Shown: positions 21,438 to 30,164 of the stretch, one piece after another
How positions within the stretch are numbered: the first letter of the stretch is position 1
Layout of the letters: every line of letters starts with the position of its first letter
Translations under genes and position numbers: made by a program
The notes under the pieces: model-generated
Databases searched by the model: none
What the model was told of the DNA's origin: nothing
What the model saw: the letters and a program-made list of their open reading frames with translations, nothing else
NCBI GenBank assembly: GCA_030789695.1
Contig: CM061134.1
Span: forward strand, 60,023,334-60,087,333
DNA length: 64,000 nt
Source of the DNA: Scilla litardierei
Lineage: Eukaryota; Streptophyta; Magnoliopsida; Asparagales; Asparagaceae
Reading direction: 5' to 3'

Positions 21438-23508
21438 TGATCGCTCCAAAATGCAACCCTAGAGCACAACCTAGTATGGCGCAAATTATACGGAGATAAA
21501 TCCCCGGCAACGGCGCCAAAAACTTGATCGGCCCCGGATATACACCCGGAGAACGATTGTAGTTTTACCGCAAGCGCACAGTCAAGTGGCGAGCGGGTAT
21601 CGAACACGAGGAGGTGGTGTTGGTTCCAATCTATCCTAGGTTGGTTTGACTACGAATGTATTATTGGTGGAGATGGTTATGGTATGTTGTAATGACAATG
21701 GTGATGGATGTCGGTGTTGGTGATAAAGATGTTGGTCTAGTATCGATTCAAATATAATATAATAAAAGAGTCTAGAGCTAGGGAATCGTCACTACGGATC
21801 GTCATTCATCCTTGTAAACAGTGAATCTCAATATTATTAGACTTGAATTGAGGTGAACTAGTCGTAACTGAATAGAGAACCAAGCACACGCTCTCTCGCT
21901 ATTGCCGGTCTATAGCAACCTAGGTTAGGGCCCAATCTCTAGCTAACCCTAACCTAAGACACTAGCATGAGGATCGACATCATCGTTCAATCGCTCCTCG
22001 AGCCCACTCTCGTGCAAACTCGAGTCACGATCTAGGTTGTGATAGTTCGTATTCGTCCAATCTCTTGCAAACGAATATGGGTATAGATTTATAATAAAAA
22101 TGCTAGCTTTGGTCCAATCTCTTACAAACCAAATCTAGTGGATTTCGATTATAAACCTAAATCGAATATCTAGGCCTTCCCATCGATTAGAATCCAATCT
22201 CTTGCAAACCCCAATCGATGGAAATTCCTAGCTATCCGTAATAAATCAATCACAACCTAACCCCTTTAGCAATTCTAGCAACATATGAAACCATTCATCA
22301 CAAATCTGAAATTAGATCTATAGGGTTCATCCCCATGCCCTATAACAACAAATCTACTCAAGCATAGCAATAACGGTATGAGAATCAATAAAAATCATTG
22401 CTTGCATACAAAAAGATAGAAAAACAAAGATTCAAATATCAAGAACAAAATACTTAGCTTTGATGAAGATCTTCAATCCAAATACAAGCTTTTTGATCCA
22501 AGAGGGGGCCTAGGGCATGGCCTAACCTCTAAAATAATTACCAAGAAAACATATGGAGACTTTTTTCTAATGGTGGCTACAAAACCCTTATATAGTCTCC
22601 CAAAACCCTAGCAAATAACCCTAGAAAAACCCCCAAAATTGTGCCCAAAAACAGCCCAAACCGCAACTTAAAATCTGGGCCCGCCGCCGACTCGGCCGAG
22701 TGGAACATGTGACCTGGCCGAGTGGAAATTCCAGCACTGCAGCGTCAACTTGCAGAAATTCTCCAGATTTCATCTGACCTCCGATTGGCGCGTTCTTGGT
22801 GGCCTTGGAACCGTCATGAAGTCTAATATCCATAAAAAATATGAGAAAAATACTTTGATTGCTGGAATGATAGAAGATTTCAAAAGAGTGGGAGGCTGTC
22901 TGAAAATCTGGGCGCTGCGTGTCCTCGGCATCACTCGACCGAGCGGCAAATGTCACTCGGCCGAGGGGTTTTTGGTACTCGGCCGAGTCGGAGCTCGTAG
23001 TCGACTGACAGATTACAGTAAGTCTGGTCTTTTGGATGCAGTCGTTCGTGTGCCACTCGGGCGAGTGGTGTCTCCATACTCGGCCGAGTGGGATGTCGTC
23101 ACTCGGCCGAGTGCATGCTAATCTTCAAGTAATTGCGTGTCCGATCTGGCCGGCCGAGCGGGCTTCTTTGCTCGGCCGAGTGGCTCCTTCACTCGACCGA
23201 GTGGCATGCTGAAAATGCCCAATCTTCATCATTTCGCTTCCTCGTCGCTCCTACGACGTTCTTTCTTCTTCCACTCGTCTTCTATCGCTGATAGGTCCTC
23301 AATAAGTCCATGAGCGATGCTCCGTTACGCGTGCAAGTCCTTTAAGCTCATTTTTTCTCCCAATTGCTCATATTTCCTGAAATCCGACAAAAACAAGAAA
23401 TAGTGAAAAGTAACACAATATCATCGAATAATCGTGAAAATCACAATATGAGCAACCGAAATGGCATGCAAATATACAGAAAAAAAGGTGTAAAATATGG
23501 AGTGATCA
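21438..23508 (-). repeat. 5' LTR of E1 (2071 bp)
   Basis: Same structure as the 3' LTR: TGATCGCTCC at the left end, GGAGTGATCA at the right end, a TATA box at 22586-22597, a palindrome array at 22690-23203, and an embedded PBS-like copy at 21501-21518. The two LTRs differ by scattered substitutions, implying some age since insertion. Confidence 0.88.
22690..23203 (-). repeat. CTCGGCCGAGT palindrome array in the E1 5' LTR
   Basis: Counterpart of 16961-17475. Several palindromes here are perfect where the 3' LTR copy is mutated, and the reverse. Confidence 0.85.
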
Positions 23509-23771
23509 ATATGCATCAGCGTGCATCGTGGGGGAGTCAATTAATGTGCTCCTTAACGGTCATTAAGGTGATGTGCTTTTAGGGGGACGGTTATCTCCTG
23601 AGAGCGCAAGCTAATAGTGCACATTCCGGGTCGGGGCCGGTCCAGCTCCGAGTCCTTCTGTGGGCCTCGTCGGACGGGCCAAATGGGTTTCCCGTCCTTG
23701 GTTTGGCCTCAGGCCTCTTGCTCTTGGGCTTGGGCCTCTCACTCTTGGGCTTCTCCAAAATAGTCGTATCA
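23509..23771 (-). repeat. fragment of a Tat-like LTR, minus strand
   Basis: On the minus strand it starts TGATACGAC, like the LTR at 24136. It shares AGGAG(A/C)TAACCG and the small hairpin CCTTAA...TTAAGG (23552-23569; compare 24318-24337). It is cut at 23508 by E1, with a probable continuation at 15662-15708. Homology is by eye and diverged. Confidence 0.55.
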
Positions 23772-24135
23772 AAACCCTTGCAGGTGAATGCCAACTGATT
23801 CCTTATTGATAGATAGAACATGAGCCATGAAGTGCAAATAGATACACCAAGTCCCATAAGGTAAATACTAACTTAGCCTCTGACCATCAGCCCTAAATGA
23901 CGAATAAAAACTAAGACCCTAGAGCTGATACTAGCATTGGATGATGAATAAGAATTGAGCCCCTTGGAGTGGATAAAAATCGAGTCCCTAAGAGCAAGCT
24001 GTATATTAAACTTGTAAGAGTGGATAACAACTGAGCATTGAAGAAGGAATATTAAGACACAAAATTTAATGATGCACAAACAATTAAGTGTGCTAATCAA
24101 TATTTGTGAGTGCGTAAGTATTTGAAGATATATTC
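23772..24135. other. intervening sequence, no gene seen
   Basis: The segment between two LTRs of the same family in opposite orientation. It contains four degenerate repeats of the type GAATAAAAACTAAGACCC / GAATAAGAATTGAGCCCC / GATAAAAATCGAGTCCC / GATAACAACTGAGC between 23898 and 24035. No coding potential is seen. Confidence 0.5.
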
Positions 24136-24976
24136 TGATACGACCCTCCCAAGATGGGCCAAACCCGAGTGACCCAGGTCCATGTCGCAAGCCCGCGGCA
24201 CTGGAGAAGAACAGGCCTAGCGGCGAGGCCCTCACGAAACTTGGAATCGGGCCGGCCTCGGACCGAAGTGGACGCCACACTTGCCCACGTCAGCAGGAGC
24301 TAACCGCTCGCCTTAAAACGCGCCCCTTAATCACCATTAAGGAGCCCCATTATGCCCACCTTTAAACCCATGAAGGCACCATCAAAGTGACGGATCGTCG
24401 GGGCGAAAGAGGTGGACGTTGAGGAGACGTGGCCGGAGAAGGCTCCTATAAAGAGACTCGAGGTACAACATACAAAAGGACACTTCCTGGAAACCCAAAA
24501 CACTGAGGTATTCCTTTTACACAACCTTGTCTTCCACCTTATATTTCTCCTCCATAGCTCGGCCCGAGGACTCACGTATCGGCCTCTCCATGAGCCATAC
24601 CGTTCCCACCAAGCATCCTTCAGATCTGTTCTGACTTAGGCATCGGAGGGGACTTGGTCAGAACCAAGATCCGACCCCCTGACGAGCTTTCTCGTCTATT
24701 CAGGTCAAGTATATTCGGCCGCGCAGAGGCTACCCTTCGGCGCCCCGCTAGCCCGTAGCCGAACGTGCTCGCTTTCGAGTTTGTTCATCTACACCCCAAC
24801 AGAGGCCATCGCCTTGCCGAGGATTCCCTTTGGCACACCGACGCGCAGACCTGCACGCTCTTTATCGAAGCCGAACGAGCCGAATCCTGCTCTTGGAGGC
24901 CGCACGTGATCCTCACGAGACCGTTGACCTCCAGCCCCTAGTCAACCAATCCGTGGTGTGAAAACACCCTGAAACA
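24136..24976 (+). repeat. 5' LTR of the Tat-like element (about 841 bp)
   Basis: It begins TGATACGACC, matching the start of the minus-strand fragment ending at 23771, and ends ...CTGAAACA just before TCTGGCACCG. A TATA box CTATAAAG lies at 24446-24453, and the segment from about 24640 is C-rich. The 3' LTR is not in the window, so both borders are judged from motifs only. No palindrome array is present here, unlike the other gypsy LTRs. Confidence 0.65.
24446..24453 (+). promoter_or_regulatory. LTR TATA box
   Basis: CTATAAAG in a GC-rich context about 310 bp into the LTR, a plausible U3/R promoter of the Tat-like element. Confidence 0.55.
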
Positions 24977-24978
24977 TC

Positions 24979-24993
24979 TGGCACCGTATGTGA
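24979..24993 (+). promoter_or_regulatory. probable PBS of the Tat-like element
   Basis: TGGCACCGTATGTG lies 2 bp after the LTR end. It resembles the TGGCGCCGTCTGTG block found at this place in Tat-lineage elements, with two or more substitutions. The cognate tRNA is not certain. Confidence 0.5.
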
Positions 24994-25034
24994 AAAACGA
25001 ACAAGCACCCACGTCAAACAACCGAATCACCGAA

Positions 25035-25143
25035 ATGGAATCCACCTACAATGGAGTAGGATGCATGCCACCCATCCATGAGGAGCGTGACTACGTCCCG
25101 CCCAGAAATGGGAACAGCCACACCACCGAGGACATGAGCGACT
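25035..25143 (+). pseudogene. Tat-like gag, piece 1 (N-terminus)
   Basis: An open frame beginning at the first in-frame ATG (25035) reads a short N-terminus ending DMSD. It breaks at 25143, where copia-1 is inserted. The frame resumes in phase at 45449 once the insert and one copy of its target duplication are ignored. The GTG at 24990 in the same frame overlaps the PBS region and is not preferred. Confidence 0.7.
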
Positions 25144-26182
25144 TGTTGGATCTGGATCCTAGCCTAGAGGGGGGTGAATAGGCTTATAAAAATATTCTCG
25201 CGCAACCTACGAGAAATCACACGCAGTTAAAATCACAAGTAGAGTTAATAAGAGACAATCACAGAGTACGCACAGATTAACCCTGATTCAGTCACATCAA
25301 CGACCTACGTCCAGCCCCAAGCAAATACTAGTATTAATAAGTTCTTTCTGTATACCTACAATGGGGTGCTAGCTCCAACTTCCCACCTAGACTGTACCAC
25401 ACTCAGCAAAGTGCAGAACTCTATCAACCTAGTAAGTACATATCTTGACTGCACCAACATGTCAAAACCCTCTTGTCTAGCCCCAACCAGACAAGTCCCA
25501 AAATTATCACAAATACTGGTAAAGTTTCTCCTATATAGATCATTACACAAATACACGAATATAAAAGAGTAAAGGGTTTAGAAATGCTCAGTCCGTGTCC
25601 GTGTAGACGTCTCTGTCAATCAGCACGTCGTCAGCTCCAGTCTGACGTAAATGGTGTCTCGATATGGCTCCTGGTTCTCAATCTGTAGCCCTTTGAAGTC
25701 GAGTGCACAAGTAGGTCTGTGCGTAAAGCAATCAAGTTCAAAGCAATAAACAGTTCGGTCTGTGCACACAGCAACCCCTTTAAAAAACCCTTTCCACGTC
25801 AGCAGCCCTATTTTTCATTTTCATGCAAATCTCTCCACGTCGGCACGTCATTATTTAACTTCGAGTTCGCCTGGGATCAACGGCGACTTGCTGAGGAGGT
25901 CTTCGGCAGGGATGACGGCCACGGCGAGGCTTTCGGCGTTACGATGATGATTCGACTACAAGGATCAGGGGCACAGTGACTGTCTCGTCGGCAACGCTCC
26001 TCAGCGACAACACCAAGGAGGACAACGTTCTTCGACAGTGAAAGCATCTCCTTGATGACGCTTCGGAGATCACGACTTCGACTCGTCTTCAACTCATGCC
26101 ATCTACACATGGATGAAGCGGTCGGGTCCTCGTCGACGACAAGAAGGTGGCACGACAGCGAGGTCTTCGAACGAGGACGATC
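25144..26182 (-). repeat. copia-1 3' LTR, outer part
   Basis: Matches 43349-44379 of the other LTR. It ends at the insertion point of copia-2 (target CGATC, 26178-26182). Confidence 0.9.
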
Positions 26183-26866
26183 TGTTGAGTATTGGACTCT
26201 CCACCATGATTTTGATGATGATCAAACACAAATCATTGTGACTAACTCTTGTGTTTGCAGTTAGCTGAAAAGTCACCAATTAGATTCAAGAAGATCAAAA
26301 GTGACTACACGTGTTGATTCAAGTGGAGGACTTGGTAGATCAACACAGGTGAAGCATTGGCTTGAAGAACTCAAAGGCTACCTCAAACCTCACGCCAATG
26401 GCATCAACAAATGAATGGAGATTCAATCCAATGGAGATTCAATACAAAGAGAAGAAAGGAATGGATGAGTCAAAAGCTTCGAAGACCATGACGTTGAAGA
26501 TATTCAAGTCATTCAACTAAAAGACTCAAGTCCATGAAGAATTATGGAGATCGTCGCCAAAGTAATTTGTTCATCTCAAGCGACGTCCCAAGACTTCCTC
26601 AGAACGCGTGATCGTTGTGCCTGGAGCTTTGTTGAAGCTCAAGGAGTATTCATGAAGTCAAGGGATTCGGATTCTCCATGTTGAAGCTTCGAAGACGGTT
26701 CGTCATGTTATTTATATTGTCTTCTAGCTTCGGTTTAGTAGAATGTTAAGCCTTGAGTAGTACTTGCCTAGAAATCTTCATAACTTTCATATCGTATCTC
26801 TAAGATTGCCTTAGAAGCCATTAGAAACTTTCCCGTAGCCTATCGTTTCATTTCACGGCTTCATAT

Positions 26867-27440
26867 GCATCTTAGTTGGTTCAAGAAGAAGAACCAACCG
26901 ACAAGATGACGATCTAATCGGTTGGAAATCCTTCTTGAACCGACTAGATATCCTTGCTTAATTCAGCACATTCACTGTTGGTCAATTAGTCGGTCCAAGA
27001 AGGTTCGCCGACCGACTAGATGACAATTTAGTCGGTTGGAAATCCTTCTCAGACCGACTAGTTATCCTAATCAATTCAAGACCACTTGTTGACCAATTAG
27101 TCGGTCCAAGAAGGTTCACCGACTGACTAAATGATGATCTAGTCGGTTGGTGTCTCTTCTCAGACCGACTAGTTTTCCTTATTAATTCAGCCTTTGCACT
27201 ATTGACCAGTTAGTTGGTTCAAGAAGGATGGTTAATGCATTAAAAGCCAATCTAGTCGGTCCAAGAAGGTTCACTGACCGACTAGTTGTCAATCTAGTCG
27301 GTTGATGATCCTTCTTAGACCGACTAGTTCTTACCCAGATTTCACCATCTTCTCTGTTAACCATCTAGTCGATCCAAGAAGGTTCACTGACCGACTAGTT
27401 GTCAATCTAGTCGGTTGATGATCCTTCTTAGACCGATTAA
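26867..27440 (+). repeat. U3 palindrome array of copia-2 5' LTR, same motif as Tekay LTR
   Basis: TTAGTCGGTCC, GACCGACTAG, CTAGTCGGTTG and AGACCGACTAG blocks recur with a period of about 110 bp, as in 4020-4560 and 31995-32420. The array opens with GCATCTTAGTTGGTTC, found also at the array edge of the solo Tekay LTR (near 32400-32421, complement). Reading frames here (27182-27364, 27331-27594) are repeat by-products. Confidence 0.88.
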
Positions 27441-27506
27441 GCAGCTTCAGAAATAGATCCGTTGGGCATTTAATGCCACGAATTTTGTGACCGTTTTCTC
27501 TCTTCC

Positions 27507-27515
27507 CTATATAAG
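27507..27515 (+). promoter_or_regulatory. LTR TATA box
   Basis: CTATATAAG, about 70 bp downstream of the array, in CTTCCCTATATAAG. The Tekay LTR has CTTCCTATTTAA at the same place. The 3' LTR copy is at 38239-38247. Confidence 0.7.
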
Positions 27516-28343
27516 TTTGTGTGCTTCTAACCAGGGATCCAAGGCTGAAATTAGAGACATTTTCACACCTTTGAGAAGAGCCATTCATTCTCATTTCTAA
27601 GCTCTCTCATCTCACAAGAATCTCTCTCTTACTCTTTGAGCACTAATTTCTCAAGAGAGATTCTCGTTCCTTGTGAGCTTCTCAAGCTAATAGCTTGAAT
27701 CCAAGTCACCATCCTCCCTAGCCATCTATTGCTACTCATCTTGGTGGAGCTAGGGTTTGGTGATCTCATCTTCCTCAAAATCCATTCTTGCCCCATATTG
27801 GTAAGTATTTCTCAAGGCATAGGATTTTGTGGTAAGAAGTTTTATATTTCATTCTTTATACTTCATATTTGTCGTATACTCACGGTGGTGAGAGGATTGG
27901 CTTGATCCCAAGTTGTGGGAGTCAAGATTTCGTTTTACTCTCGGTTTGTGAGAGTGTGCTTAGTCCCAAGTTGTGGGACTAAGGTCTTTGTGTGTTCCCG
28001 AGTTGTGGGATACACGGACATCGATTGTAGGTCGATTGTACTTGTTGGAGGTTTTCCGCAAGTGGGCTAAAGGAAATCTCTAGCGGTTTGCTAGAGTATC
28101 CGGAGGGTATCCAGGTGTTGCTGGAGTAGGGCACCGGTAACAAGTCGGGGAGACTTGGGTGGCACCGAACCAGGGTAGATTGCTTGTTTGCATTGCATTA
28201 TTGCTTGTGTGGTTGTTCATTTATTGTATTCCACATTTGTTGGTTAACTAAGGTTTTATTTGGCGTAAATTCCTTATAATTCTATAAAACACTATTCACC
28301 CCCCTTCTAGTGTTTGTTCCTCATAGCACAGGGTCATTACAAT

Positions 28344-28355
28344 TGGTATCAGAGC
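28344..28355 (+). promoter_or_regulatory. primer binding site of copia-2 (tRNA-iMet)
   Basis: TGGTATCAGAGC, two bases after the LTR end, complementary to the 3' end of plant initiator tRNA-Met and standard for Ty1/copia. Confidence 0.92.
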
Positions 28356-28367
28356 GAGGTTATAGCT

Positions 28368-29747
28368 ATGGCAACCAACAACAACAACACAAGATGCACT
28401 CTTCCACCATATCTCCTCGGGTCCAATTATCAAATTTGGTGTGTGAAGATGAAGGCCTACATTCAATCCATAGATGATGATTATTGGAAGCTTGTGGAGA
28501 AGCCCTTTCCACCTACCACTTCCGTACATGAATGGACAAATGAGCAAAAAGAATTGGTGGGGAAACATCAAGAGGTAATGGATATCTTGCTTGATTATTT
28601 AACTTATGACATTCTTATGCATGTGTCCAAGGCAACAACGGCATATCAAATATGGCACATGCTAGCGGAGCAAGAAGAGTCCACCTCGGAGTGTTCTTCC
28701 TCAAATGATGAAAGAGATTCATTCATAGGCTTGATGGCACGAGAGGACGACTCTAGTGATGAATCAAGCGATTCAAGTGAAAGCGATAGCGACAATGAAG
28801 AGGTAACAACGGATGATCTTAAAATTGAGCTTAAGCAATTATTTGATAAATATCAAAAGCTTATGCATAAATATTGTGATGCTAAGAATAAGATTACTAG
28901 TCTCTCTAACACATCTTCATGTAGCACCTCTAACAATGACACCATTGTTGAGACACTCGCTATTGAGAAAGCAAGTTTGCTTACTCAAAATGGCATGTTG
29001 AGAAATGATGTGGAATCCCTTAAATCTAAACTTGATCGTGTTTCTATTGTGGATAGTAACGATCTTGAGATTGAAAATCTTCAATCTCAAAACACTTGTT
29101 TGGGAATTGAGAATGAGGATCTCAAATCCCAAGTGCACGAGCTCACCACACATGCATCCATCTTGAATGCACACACCTCCTATAGTGAAGAAATTATAGA
29201 TTTAGTGAGGCCATCCTCCGGTGCATCCACGAGTGGTGTCTATAACAACTTGGGTAGTTCTACTACTAAGGAAACCACCACTCCTATTCCTCCCTCCTTT
29301 GGAAAGAAACCCACTTTGGGTGGACATCAAAGGAAGGGACATGCTTTCATGTACACCAATACACGTAGGAATACATCCACTCCTCACATTTCTACTAATG
29401 ATGGTTTTTATGTTCCACACCCACGAGCAAGTGTAAACACTCATTTGAGACACTCTCATGCACGTACTTATGCTCATGCACCTTCACATGCTTATGATCA
29501 CACATCACATCCACATGTGCATGCTTATTCTCATGATCATCCTCATGCATACACACCTCATGTTCATCCACGTATGTATGCTACACCACACCATGGATCA
29601 AATGCTCATCATCATGCTTTTGCACAACACAATGTTCCTCATGCTCTTGCTAGATCTCATGTTCCTAGGCCACATGCACCACGTAGAGATCAACCTTGTG
29701 TACATGCAACCACTAGGAAGAGGATTCCCAAATCATACACTATTTGA
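28368..29747 (+). CDS. copia gag-like protein with a long histidine-rich tail
   Basis: The ATG at 28368 lies 12 bp after the PBS and gives 459 codons. The N-terminal 110 residues (LPPYLLGSNYQIWCVKMKAY, then ...DILLDYLTYDILMHVSKATTAYQIW) match the copia Gag fold (DUF4219/UBN2 type). An acidic Ser/Asp stretch follows (about 120-160), then a coiled-coil-like region (about 165-290). The last 110 or so residues are extremely His-rich, with dozens of HxH or HH pairs. The usual CCHC zinc knuckle is absent. The frame stops with TGA at 29745 in a context (stop-GPKNTSTHA) where related proteins have Trp, so the original frame probably ran on. No pol follows. Confidence 0.85.
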   Translation: MATNNNNTRCTLPPYLLGSNYQIWCVKMKAYIQSIDDDYWKLVEKPFPPTTSVHEWTNEQKELVGKHQEVMDILLDYLTYDILMHVSKATTAYQIWHMLAEQEESTSECSSSNDERDSFIGLMAREDDSSDESSDSSESDSDNEEVTTDDLKIELKQLFDKYQKLMHKYCDAKNKITSLSNTSSCSTSNNDTIVETLAIEKASLLTQNGMLRNDVESLKSKLDRVSIVDSNDLEIENLQSQNTCLGIENEDLKSQVHELTTHASILNAHTSYSEEIIDLVRPSSGASTSGVYNNLGSSTTKETTTPIPPSFGKKPTLGGHQRKGHAFMYTNTRRNTSTPHISTNDGFYVPHPRASVNTHLRHSHARTYAHAPSHAYDHTSHPHVHAYSHDHPHAYTPHVHPRMYATPHHGSNAHHHAFAQHNVPHALARSHVPRPHAPRRDQPCVHATTRKRIPKSYTI

Positions 29748-30164
29748 GGTCCTAAGAACACTAGCACTCATGCTAAGGATATGTATGTGCAATCTTATAT
29801 TCATAATATTATTTTGAATGATGATTATGTTGGGAAATCACGGTCCTCTTGGACTTGGTTTCCGAAGGGTTAGTTTTCATTGACCCTTCATTGCTTGGTA
29901 CCATAAGTTTATATTCATTTTATGGGTACCAAAGCATTTGTGTTAAGAATTGATTATTCTTTTGTTTGCATTTTGGCCTTACATGCTCATGTGTGATTAG
30001 AAACGTAAATTCATATTGAATTTAATTTCCATTGCATGACTATTTGTAAATCATTGTGTTTATGATTTTCATATTTAGAATATTTAATATTTCTTCTTGC
30101 AACACATGCGTTGGCTCATATTCATGTTTTGTTGCATGTGATACATGTCATGCGTTTGGATTAT
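29748..30164 (+). other. copia-2 internal sequence after gag
   Basis: The gag-like frame continues past the TGA for about 40 codons (to KSRSSWTWFPKG near 29868) and then decays into AT-rich sequence. It ends at the solo LTR insertion (target ATTAT, 30160-30164). Confidence 0.6.

Larger units (their letters stand above)
15709..23508 (-). mobile_element. E1: non-autonomous gypsy element with tRNA-Asp PBS (Athila-like)
   Basis: A 7.8-kb element with two LTRs of about 2070 bp in direct orientation. The LTR ends form a 10-bp inverted pair TGATCACTCC / GGAGTGATCA. The PBS matches 18 nt of plant tRNA-Asp and sits next to the right-hand LTR; a polypurine tract sits next to the left-hand LTR, which fixes the minus orientation. 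The PBS type and layout suggest the Athila lineage. No protease, RT, RNase H or integrase is present, only the two acidic reading frames at 19766-21246. The flanking 5-mers are ATAGG (15704-15708) and ATATG (23509-23513), a 4/5 match. Confidence 0.85.
26183..28341 (+). repeat. copia-2 5' LTR (2159 bp)
   Basis: Nearly identical to 36915-39072. It contains a U3 palindrome array (26867-27440) and a TATA box CTATATAAG (27507-27515). A CT-rich leader follows. Downstream are repeated phrases around CCCAAGTTGTGGGA (27909-28010), which also form small hairpins. Confidence 0.92.

Noticed and set aside
27182..27594. Minus-strand frames repeated at 37914-38326
   Set aside because: Both pairs lie in the two LTRs of copia-2 and read through palindrome repeats. 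Duplication explains the match.
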